The notes beneath the pieces were generated by a model, which worked only from the letters and a program-made list of their open reading frames with translations, did not search any database and was not told the origin of the DNA. Positions 54,042 to 64,000 of a stretch of 64,000 nucleotides of DNA are shown here, one piece after another (position 1 is the first letter of the stretch; the number at the start of each line of letters is the position of its first letter). Source of the stretch: Diphasiastrum complanatum. Lineage: Eukaryota; Streptophyta; Lycopodiopsida; Lycopodiales; Lycopodiaceae. The stretch covers positions 178,647-242,646 of the forward strand of contig CM055109.1 in assembly GCA_029204225.1 (NCBI GenBank), read 5' to 3'. Position numbers and translations under genes: made by a program.

Positions 54042-54413
54042 TGTGAAAGATTCAACTAGTTTGATCATATTTGCTATATTTTCGTATTTGGCATATTGAG
54101 GCCAACTTTGTTAAACTAGGAGATTGACTTTTCAAAGTTCATTAGTCTAAAGGCCATTTGAATAAACACTTTTTGAAAGTGTGGAAAAGTTGGAATACGA
54201 GTTTGAGTAAATTCAAATTTGAATGTCGGGTACAATGAATCTAGACCCAAAAATAGTAGGGTATTCAAGTTTGATCAAGTTCTATTTGAGTTTCCTTCTC
54301 ATTTTGTGTGTAGATGCTGATTTTTCTACATTGGTGAGATTGGTAGTGTATTTGTCTTTGTAACCAAAGATCATTCAAGTGGATTGGATCATAATGATCT
54401 TAAATCCTTCACA
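54042..54413 (+). repeat. B2-type LTR with internal deletion (372 bp)
   Basis: TGTGAAAGATTC to ATCCTTCACA. Compared with the 636-bp LTR at 44257-44892 it lacks about 265 bases near 54275, which removes the TATA-like promoter region. No primer site or target duplication is seen at its right end. Confidence 0.85.
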
Positions 54414-54599
54414 TGGCCCTCATAAACCATCTTTCACAGATGTTGTGAGGACGTGCTTGCAGATACTCACCACAAACAGGCATGCATTGTAGCCACTAGT
54501 TTGGAGTCCTACATTGAGACAAAACAACCAACTTAATCGTGAGTCCAATGTTCGAATTGAAAGAAAATTTATGAATGCACATAAAGTTTAATATAGATA

Positions 54600-56120
54600 C
54601 CATGAATCAAACCAGTAGCAAGGATATCTCACCTGAACATTCCCCATAGCTAGGAAAGGCATGCATCATCCATATCAAGATTCCCTTTACCACATAATAT
54701 CTTTGTCTCAGTGGTCTTGATATATCGCTCACTTGAACTCCTTGCAACAAAATCTTTAGCTCATCTATCAAGGGAGCCATATACATGTCCATATTTTTTG
54801 CCTTGTTTCTTTCCGGGATAAGAAGGGTGAGCATTAGGTGCCCCTTCTTTATACTTAGCCAAAGGGGGATGTTGTAGCTTACAAGGACAATCGGCCAAGT
54901 GGACCATGATGTGGAGCGCAAACCGAATGGATTCACACCATCCAATGCAAATGGCGAGGCTCATCCCTAAACTCATGCCAGGTAGCACCCACATCCTGCC
55001 ATTCTAGAGAATCGGCAGGGATCCTCATAGTATCATCGGATGAACGATTGCTCGAATGTCATGTCATTAGCTCCGCGATGGACCACTTAAACATGTGGCA
55101 TATACTAGGTATGATGGGAGAATGTCTTACCACCTTGGCAGGTATGGTCGCTCCTTGCCTGTAGCGGTGTTCCCCACAGCGTGGACACATGCTTGCCTCC
55201 TCAAACTCATCTCGATATAAGATACAATCATTGGGACATGCATGGATGCTCTTGTAATCCATGTCGACAGCGGATAGCATTTTCTTGGCTTCTTGTTGAG
55301 ATGCCGCCATGGTGTTATTTGGGGCAACATTTTCCTGAGCAAACTACGACAAAATATAAATTTATGCAATTAGTTATATATAGTTTTTCTCAACGCATGA
55401 ATTAAAAATAAACACAAGATTAGATCTAGAGCAATTTGTTTATAACACACATGAAGCAAGCAAGCTTACCCAAACAACTCCGTGACACTCGCATCTGACC
55501 ACCCGCACTTAGTTTGCAAGCCCAAAAGTAGCAAACAAGCTCGCAACTTTGACATTTGTGCTCTCTCATACAAAGGAGTGGATGCCAAGTCTCACATCAT
55601 CCCTTCTTCCCTTGTCAATGTGGCCTTGAGTGGGTTTGTGAAAAATGCATCCATCATGTCATCCATCTCCCTCTCGTGATCATGCGAATTGAATAGCACA
55701 TCCTCGTGTGTTGTGTCTCCTCGGGACATATCTTCGTGCAAGTCTATAGGTGGTGTATGCAAGGAAAGTGGTGGCTCTCATGCGCTTGCACATTTGAATC
55801 TTGCGGATTGCATGGCAACATCTGGTTGAATTCTTCAATAGTCATGTGAGTGTGAGTCATCATCTACATAGTACAAGAGCTTTGCAAAGTATAACTCACC
55901 TAAGAACCGACCTCCGTCCACACAAATAATGACTCCCTCTCAATCTGACCATACATGCGAACATGTGATATAGTAGTACGTTGCTCTCGTCACAGTGCAT
56001 ACTTACATCGTGCACATGGGCATGGTATTCTCTAGTGTAACCAGGCCTCTGATCCTATATGTGATGGTCCTACCTCATCATCTGAGGATGAGAAACATGA
56101 ACTTGCCATTTGCATCGGTG
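54600..56120 (-). pseudogene. CACTA-type (TNP2) transposase remnant
   Basis: Minus-strand DNA transposase of the En/Spm (CACTA) superfamily. About 56114-55890 reads IPCPCARCKYAL and ISHVRMYGQIE, the N-terminal transposase-associated domain. About 55680-55470 reads DAFFTNPLKATLTREEG, TPLYERAQMSKLRACLLLL and LQTKCGWSDASVTELFG. After a probable intron (about 55465-55370) comes AKKMLSAVDMDYKSIHACPN, DCILYRDEFEEASMCPRCG and IPAKVVRHSPIIP (55310-55060). 54994-54607 reads VNPFGLRSTSWSTWPIVLVS, MLTLLIPERNKAKNMDMYM, PLIDELKILLQGV and a final FPSYGECSG. The order and spacing match TNP2. Stops and shifts occur in each part, and the C-terminal half is missing. No CACTA terminal repeats were found. Confidence 0.88.
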
Positions 56121-57322
<1,202 letters not shown>

Positions 57323-57617
57323 TTAAAGGTAACCAACACTCCCAATTCTAGGAAGTTTGCCGAGTGAATCTTCGCTAGTTCCATTTTTAGGTTCTGATTT
57401 TTCAAATCTAGTCCTTGTCAAATTTTGGGTCAAATCTGATACAATCTAATTTTGATTTTGAGAATTTTTTATTTTTTGAGAAGTATCAATTTGTTGAATT
57501 TTAGAATCTTTTTCACGATATAGAAATCTGATTCTTTTCAAGTGGAAGAGATCTAGCAGATCTGATATGAGAGTGTTAATTGAAAATCTCATTGTCTGCT
57601 TGATTTAATTTGTGAAG
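57323..57617 (+). other. Probable leader of gypsy E (plus copy)
   Basis: 295 non-coding bases between the microsatellite and the gag ATG. No primer site of the tRNA-Met or tRNA-Asp type could be placed and no LTR is recognised. Confidence 0.4.
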
Positions 57618-58497
57618 ATGGCTGCCCCTAGAGCTGCTCATGGAGGTGCTCCTCAGAAAGTCAATCCAATCATTGTTAGAAGAGCACCCTATTTGGATCT
57701 ACCCAAATACAATGGATTAATAGATGCAGTTAGATTTCTTTAGATCTATTCTGAATCTTGTGAAGTCTATGGCAAAATTTTTTCCCAAGATAAATTTAAA
57801 CATTTTCCTATGGCCTTAACAGACACAGTACAAGGTTGGTACTATAATCAACATGAAACTGAGCGTACAGATTGAGAGACAGTTAAACGAGCCCTTATCA
57901 CATGGTTCAAACCTCATAAGTTTATGGAAGACCCTTTCCTATTTTTAAGTAAAACTAAATGGGAAAGCATAAAATGGTTCGAGATTACATTAAACAGGTA
58001 AAATGCCTCAGATTTGAGTGCGAACCTGAGCTGATTAACAAAAATGCCATGATTATGTGATTTTTGTCAGGTTTACCTAAAAGGATCAGACGTGACCTGA
58101 AACGGCATAATGAATACACACTTTTGCAAAATGCTATGGATGATGCAATTTGGAAGGAGGATGAAGATTCAGATGATGAGTCAAATATCAGTATGTTGCC
58201 TTATACAACAGGGTAGACCACTACGACATCCACTACTATTGCATCAACGAATGTCAACGCTACTTCAGAAATGATGCTCAATGAATTCAAGAAACTCGGG
58301 AAGCACCAGCAGAAACAGATGGAAAAATTGCAGTCGCAATTTGATGAGAAGATCAAACAATTGAAAGATTTCCATGGACAAGCAAACAAGGAACTTGAGA
58401 AGTTTGCAAAGACTTTTCCTACCAAGGAAAATGTCTGGTGTTCTATTTGTACAGGAAATCACATAGTGAATGAGTGTCCTCAATTGAAAAAAGAATG
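57618..58497 (+). pseudogene. Gypsy E (plus) gag
   Basis: ATG at 57618 starts MAAPRAAHGGAPQKVNPIIV. YLDLPKYNGLIDAVRFL and ALTDTVQGWYYNQHE are typical of the gypsy gag (retrotransposon gag domain). Stops near 57740, 57873, 57990 and 58060; a frame from 58271 carries a Lys- and Gln-rich helical stretch and knuckle-like CSICTGNHIVNEC before the stop at 58496. Confidence 0.8.
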
Positions 58498-59082
58498 AAA
58501 ATCAGTACATGCCATTTGAGTAATTTGCTTGATCATGAGACTGCATTTTGCAACTTCAATCCTCGGATAATTTAGCAACGGTATGCCCAGATGGGATATC
58601 GAGAACCACATTATGGAGGAAATCCAGTAACTAGACCTCAACAATCTATTCTTGGATACCTGGAACGGTTAGCCTTACCTGCCCCACCAAAGCACCCTAC
58701 TCCTCCTACCAATTTGATGGAACCAGAACCTTACAGAAGTGCCGAGCAATGGAACTATGGTAATGATCAAGAAGGTGGATCTTCAGAACAATATGCTATT
58801 TATGTTGCCGCACAACAACATACATGTAGAAACTGGACCAAAGCACCACTTGGATGCTTTGCATGTGGAGAAAATCACAGAGATGCAGAATGTACAAATA
58901 AAGGAGAATTTGTACCATTTTGTCGTGATTGTGGTTATGGGCATTGCTATCAGGAGTGTCCAGCAAAATTGAAGCCACCACCGGCTACAGCTCTTGTAAA
59001 TTTGATAACAATCAAGCAAAGACCAGTAGCTCAGAATAAACCAAGCACCACAAACAGAACTTCTCATGAATATTTTGTCTAG
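58498..59082 (+). pseudogene. Gypsy E (plus) second gag part with two zinc knuckles
   Basis: The 58591-59082 frame: MGYREPHYGGNPVTRPQQSI, PYRSAEQWNYGNDQEGGSS, then CFACGENHRDAEC and CRDCGYGHCYQEC. With the knuckle before 58497 this family has three knuckle-like motifs. About 340 bases found in the minus copy (40210-40560) are missing here near 59045. Confidence 0.8.
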
Positions 59083-59299
59083 TAAGATCAATATTTCATT
59101 TGGAGAGTTCCTAAAGTTGGTGCCAAAAGCAAAAGAAGTATTAGCATAAAAGTTAACTCAAGTTAAACCAGAAGTCCATCAGGAGCCACTTTTTTGTGCT
59201 GGATTTGAAGAATCTAATGAAGTACTCCACGTCGGAGCAGCTTGGGAAAGTGAACAAAAAAATATCACTCTGTCGATACAACATAGATAATTTCCTAAT

Positions 59300-59580
59300 G
59301 AAGCAGCTGTGATAGATGGCGATTCGGGAGTTAGCCTGATTTCTACAAAGCTATGTGCAAAATGGGGCCTTACAAAGATAAAATCTACGACTTTTGCCAT
59401 TAAGCTAGCTGATCAAATGACAGTTCGTCCACGAGGAATGGTTGAAGATATACCTGCCAGAATTGCCGGAGTACAGTTCGTCATTACTTTTGTAGTAATG
59501 GACTTACCAGAGGCACCGAGTGTCTACGGAGTCCTATTGGGATGCCCATGTCTACGAGTTGCATAAGTAATTCATAATTG
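59300..59580 (+). pseudogene. Gypsy E (plus) protease
   Basis: AVIDGDSGVSLISTKLCAK, IKLADQMTVRPRGMVEDIPA and FVITFVVMDLPEAPSVYG, then LLGCPCLRVA and a stop. A retroviral-type aspartic protease with the DSG form of the active site. Compared with the minus copy it extends further at the C-terminal end. Confidence 0.8.
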
Positions 59581-60627
59581 GGGTACCGGAAAAATCACTT
59601 TTGAAAATCGTGAACGTGCAGTCAAGGTTGATCTTGCAACTTGGACTATTAAACCAGTGGTTCAAAAAGAGGATGATGATTCATCATCAACGGATCATAC
59701 TTGTGACCGACCAGAGAAAAATTTGGGAGTGCATTACAATTCTCAAACCGATACTGTCAACTGGAATGAAGCTCTTGCAACGATAGACTGTACAACGCAG
59801 GATATATGTGTCAACAAGATAATCAGTCAGATTTGAATGAGATTTCATTATTGGATAAAACCTCGGATACACCGATTACCTTTCCATTGAATGTGCTGAA
59901 TGTAGCTTGGATATCAATGGAATCTATCCTAGATCCGCCGATTGAAGATGAACTCACTCCTATGAGTCATGCCTTGACTTATGATGACAATGTAGAACTT
60001 ACTGATGAGCATATTCTAAACCATATGGATTTGACAAGATTTGGAGTGTGTAATATTCCTGATGAACTGACAATAAAATCGCCAAAAGCAGTTATATTGA
60101 AAGAAGACAGGATCGCAGAGTCAATGACAAAGAAACAAGCAAAGCAACATTATAATACGGTCTTGAAATGTGAAAATCCTCCTCAAAAGATTGATTCAAA
60201 GAATGTGCTACCCTTACTAGACAAAGGCAAAGGAAAAGTCAAGGATGATTCTACAAGTCAGAGTTCTAGCAAGACATCATCGTCTAGGAAGTCTTCACCT
60301 TCGAAGAAGAGTTTATCTTCTCAAAAGTCATCACCTCCATGATCAATTCCTGCTAAGAAGGCTAAGCGAAGATCCAAGACAAGTCCTTTTGACAAAGAAC
60401 AAGCAGATGTAGTCCAACATGATCTGACCGAACATTTTAAACGTTATACACTGGATGATGTGGTTATCATGTTACCCAAAGCACATCATGAACCCAAAGA
60501 ACAGGTGCCAGAATCGAAAGATCTTTACGATGGCCCAGCTAAGACACAGCCTATGAATCTTGCTGAACCAAGAGAAGCAGAAAAGATTGTACAAGTTGGA
60601 TCACAACTTAATCCTAAACAGTTTTAG
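59581..60627 (+). pseudogene. Gypsy E (plus) protease-RT linker
   Basis: QQDNQSDLNEISLLDKTSDT, LTYDDNVELTDEHILNHMDL, MTKKQAKQHYNTVLKCENPP and a Ser/Lys-rich tract SQSSSKTSSSRKSSPSKK to 60342. It then continues with a stop through VVIMLPKAHHEPKEQ to QLNPKQF. A poorly conserved spacer with no catalytic motif, shared almost block for block with the minus copy. Confidence 0.75.
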
Positions 60628-61600
60628 GTGCTCCGAATGTTACTTATTAAGAATCAAGATTGCTTTGCATGGACTTATCAAGATCTGAAGGGTATTCCGA
60701 CATCAATTAATGAACATACCATATCTTTAGTACCTGATGCAGTTCCAAAGATTACAAAGTTCTATCGCTGTAATCCTAATGTTGCGGATCTGACAAAGAA
60801 AGAGCTTCAGAGACGGCTTGATGCCGATTTCATTTATGAGATCGAGCATACCAAATGGGTTTCATCGATTGTCATTGTTCCTAAGAAGAATGAAAAATTG
60901 AGAATTTGTGTGAATCTCAAGGCCTTGAACAAAGTGACGAGAAAGGATCACTTTTTGTTACCTTTAATCGAAAGCATTTTGGACCGCCGTGCTGAAGCAT
61001 AAGCTTATAGTTTTTTGGATGGATTTAGTGGCTACAACCAGGTCAAGATTGCACCTGTAGATCACCACAAAACAGCTTGGGGCACCTATGCTTACAAAGT
61101 AATGTCGTTTGGACTTTGTAATGCACCAAGTTCGTTCGAAAGAGTAATGTAATTTGCTTTTAAATATTATCTATAGAAGTTTCTTGAAATTTACTTGGAT
61201 GACCTGGGAGTCCATAGTACAGATATAGACCACCTGGATCGATTGGAGAAAGTATTTGAAAGATGTTGCAAGTATCAAATTTCCCTGAATCCAGAAAAAT
61301 GTCAGATATGGGTTTCCCACGGAGTTGTGCTTGGGCATGTGATATCGAGACATGGCATTGCCACAAATTATTCTAAAATCAAGGTTATTGTGGAATTGCC
61401 ACTGCCAACAACAATTCGTGGAGTTTATGTGTTTATGGGTCATGCGAACTATTATTCAATTTTTATTATCTTCTTTGCGGATTTAGCAAGACCTATATAC
61501 AAACTGACTATTGTTCCTATTTGGACAGTAGAGGCGTTAGAAGTCTTTGAAAAATTAAAAAAAGCATTAATTTCAGCACCAATACTTCGCTCCCCCGACT
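60628..61600 (+). pseudogene. Gypsy E (plus) reverse transcriptase
   Basis: CFAWTYQDLKGIPTSINEHT, FYRCNPNVADLTKKELQRRL, KWVSSIVIVPKKNEKLRICV and NLKALNKVTRKDHFLLPLIE (60628-61002), a stop, then FLDGFSGYNQVKIAPVDHHK. After another stop the catalytic EIYLDDLGVHS follows (YLDD at 61192-61203), then GVVLGHVISRHGIATNYSKI. Three in-frame stops between 61000 and 61180; otherwise the gypsy RT motif order is complete, including both catalytic Asp residues. Confidence 0.88.
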
Positions 61601-61968
61601 GGACGATTGAGTTTCATGTTCACACTGATGCCTCGAAATATGCAATTGGATCAGTTTTGACACAGCCAAGTGACTATAAGAAGGACTATCCAATACGTTT
61701 TGCAAGCAAATAGCTTACAGATCCGGAAAAGAACTATTCAATAACAGAACGTGAAGCATTAGCCATGATTTATTCTGTTCAAAAATTTCGTCATTACCTC
61801 ATGGAAACACACTTTGCATTTTATACGGATCACCAGCCGTTACTTTACTTGGTAAACAAGACATGCAACAGTGGATGTATTGCAAGATGGTTATTGTTAT
61901 TGACTAAATTTGACTTTCGAATTGTGGTTCGAAAGGGGAAACAACATTATCTAGCCAAAGGATTCTGA
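61601..61968 (+). pseudogene. Gypsy E (plus) RNase H, end of element
   Basis: IEFHVHTDASKYAIGSVLTQ, one stop (61711), then KNYSITEREALAMIYSVQKF and FYTDHQPLLYLVNKTCNSGC to VRKGKQHYLAKGF and a stop. It ends there: no integrase follows, whereas the minus copy continues into integrase at the same place. Confidence 0.85.
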
Positions 61969-62689
61969 AACATCTAGCATGCATCCAACATGACATGCAA
62001 TGATTTCAATAAAAAAATCAAATTTTATGTAGATTGCCAAGAAACTGGAAAATTAGCATTGGGATTTTCAAAATCCATTTGAAATGGACCAACTGTGAAA
62101 ATCGATTAAGAAAATCGATTTATCAAATTCACAGGCACTATCACATATTGAAATCATTTTTAAACATCATGCATGCAAAAGCTTGACATGCACTAACTTT
62201 TTCGTAAAAAACAAAAAAATTCTTGTAATTAGCCTAGCCACTAGGAAATGTGCTTTTTGATCTAGAATTGTCAAAAATAGCTTCATGCAAGAAATCTTCT
62301 GATCAATCTACTGATTACACATGCAACATGCATCTAAGCATGCATACAGGTCTATCCATACATTTTCATCACCAGACAAGTATTACACTGAATTACAAGC
62401 ATGCATGCATCAGAGCATTTCAAAAATTTTGCAAATTTTAGCTCAAAAATTGCCAAACTTCCGACAACCATAACTTTCTCTACAGGCTACCAAATTGGTC
62501 ACTGTAAAGCACAGTACAGAGGGAGACTGGGTCTACAAGGTACTTGCCACATCATCTTGCCACTGTGTTTTTACTCGAGAAATTCCACAAGCGAAAAATG
62601 GAACATTGTTGCTTCTTCACCTTCGGGCCACCTTGAGCAACCAAGTGTTGGCGACACTTCCAGAAAAGCGACAATCTGCATGGTTGACG
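61969..62689. other. Unassigned AT-rich DNA
   Basis: Rich in GCATGC and CATGCA strings (for example near 61979, 62171, 62329 and 62400) but with no gene or known repeat. The plus frames at 62250-62650 show no domain. Confidence 0.35.
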
Positions 62690-63388
62690 TCGCGGCCTTC
62701 TCACGCTCATCCCATGCACTTGCAATCAGATTTGACAATAGCAGCAGCCACCCACGATCTCCCTCAGACAGCACAACCACTTTTGTACTTTCTTCATCTG
62801 CACACCTGTAAAAATTATGTATATATTGAATCCATCTGCATATTTACATATATATAGCTTCAGAAGAGTATCAGAACGACATTAGAACGAAACATCACCT
62901 ATAATCAAAAATAGACATTGTAGATGCTTTTGTGCATTGATTCTTTTCTTCTAGGTGTATTGTCAGTAATAGGTTCATTACCTTTACAGATTGTGTAATT
63001 AACTTTGTAAAACACGCGGTTACATCCACTATTGTTTTGTGCTCACCTGCATTCTTGATCTGTATATTTCGTTGCTTAATCTGATTACAGCTCTGTTTGT
63101 TTTGCGTTCAGATTTGTGTCAATATTGCAATGCTTATCTACATTCTGTCTGGCTTTCTAATTACTTAATCTGGTTGTCTGCTCTTTGCAAATTATTATTA
63201 GTCTAGCTATTTGCAACTAATATTTAGTCTTGCTTTTCGATACTGATTATTAGTCTAGCTCTTCGTGAGTAATTTGCGACTAATAATTTGTCTAGTTATT
63301 CATGACAAATTATCTGTCTGATATTTTGATGCATAATGTTTGGCTACGTAATCAGCTTGAACGTGATTTCTATCACTACTGTTCTGTC
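62690..63388 (+). repeat. Family A LTR fragment
   Basis: Matches 2300-2975 of the A LTR, from CTTCTCACGCTCATCCCATG to ATTTCTATCACTA and GTTCTGT. Both ends of the LTR are missing. It is joined on the right to family C gag. Confidence 0.8.
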
Positions 63389-64000
63389 GAGATTGATTTC
63401 AGTTGATTCTCACGCTTTGTACACCAACAAGAGCACGACTAAGTAGAAGAAGAAGAAAGGCCCAAAGCAATCAAAGCAAGACCAGAAACCAACACAACAC
63501 AAAGAACAGTCGAATTCGTAGACAAAGAAGAAGTTGTTCTGCAGATACTACAAGAGAAACAACAATGAGATTCAAGGCTTCCGGATACTACAAGCAAAGA
63601 ACAACAACAAGGGACAGTCGAATCAAGTGGCCAATGCAGCAACAAAAGCTCCATAGCCCATTCAAGAAGCGGATCATGATGCCTTCATGACCAGCCATCA
63701 AGGAACAACCAGTGATAGTTCCTGGATTCCGATGCCACTTAGCATATGACTAGCCTCATTGGCTGTTTAGAGTCCTATACACCCTACAGTACCAACAAAT
63801 ACGTTTACCTTGGCGATAATAGCACCCAAGCTATTAAAGGTGAAGGTACTGTGATATTGAGCTTTGCAAATGATCAATCTAAGCTACTTTCTAAAGTCCT
63901 GTATGTACCCAACTTATCTATGGATTTGCTCTCTGTAAGTAGAATCACAGATCTAGGACATAAAGTAGAATTCGAATGTGATCAGTACGAAGTAGTGATA
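63389..64000 (+). pseudogene. Family C4 gag C-terminus and protease, runs off the window
   Basis: Closely matches C2 at 20175-20790. The zinc knuckle is ruined: the C2 pattern Cys-x2-Cys-x4-His-x4-Cys has become Cys, Tyr, Asn and Phe at those places. The protease active-site segment has lost bases near 63720, so WFLDSG is not readable. LGDNSTQAIKGEGT-type sequence follows in mixed frames. The element continues past the right edge. Confidence 0.85.

Noticed and set aside
59687-63654. Several minus-strand frames of 60-100 residues over gypsy E and the right flank
   Set aside because: They lie opposite the real E reading frames or in AT-rich DNA and show no domain.

Overview
The window is nuclear DNA of a land plant. 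It is AT-rich, has no prokaryotic-style operons, and holds one recognisable host gene: a two-exon C2H2 zinc-finger gene of the plant-specific WIP family on the minus strand (29113-30716). A short run of plant-type TTTAGGG motifs lies near 56661. Almost all the rest is transposable-element sequence, mostly broken. A large, repeat-rich genome is implied; a fern, lycophyte or gymnosperm would fit, but the sequence does not decide this.

I label the LTR-retrotransposon families A to H for this window only. Ty1/copia: A (LTR ends TGTTGG/CCAACA), B and its relatives B2 and B3 (LTR starts TGTGAAA or TGTGAGA), C (TGTCAG/GCGACA), F, G and H. Ty3/gypsy: D (tRNA-Asp-type primer site, almost no coding capacity) and E (gag, protease, RT, RNase H, part of an integrase). 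A TNP2-type CACTA DNA-transposon fragment lies at 54600-56120.

Layout. 1-7664: two family A units share one LTR; element G (3309-7227, minus, 5-bp target duplication) sits in the gag start region of the second. 7665-24163: a C assembly LTR-internal-LTR-internal-LTR. Its first internal region carries B1 (9750-15008; 653-bp LTRs with only two visible differences; 5-bp target duplication), and its middle LTR carries D (15972-19692; 5-bp target duplication). 24164-28139: B3 on the minus strand in the order RNase H, LTR, primer site, gag, integrase, again two units sharing one LTR. 28149-28394: gypsy RNase H scrap. 29113-30716: WIP gene, then about 3 kb of non-coding flank. 33880-36455: copia H. 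36985-41042: gypsy E on minus, fused to an unknown ORF (X). 41083-43698: copia F. 43699-45054: B2. 45055-47808: A3. 47809-49309: a second piece of X and a collapsed D copy. 49310-51396: C3 and a B gag. 51397-53564: unexplained open frames. 53787-54413: B2 3' end. 54600-56120: CACTA. 57618-61968: gypsy E on plus. 62690-64000: a family A LTR joined to C.

How it fits together. No complete autonomous element is present. Each copy lacks part of the set (RT core, integrase, protease or primer site), and copies of one family are often broken in complementary places. The recurring unusual layout is internal-LTR-internal, where a single LTR serves two truncated units; families A, B2, B3 and C all show it. 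Three nested insertions (G in A, B1 in C, D in C) keep intact target duplications and give a relative order of events, with B1 clearly the youngest. All transposon labels rest on reading protein motifs and comparing repeats by eye; no database was searched.
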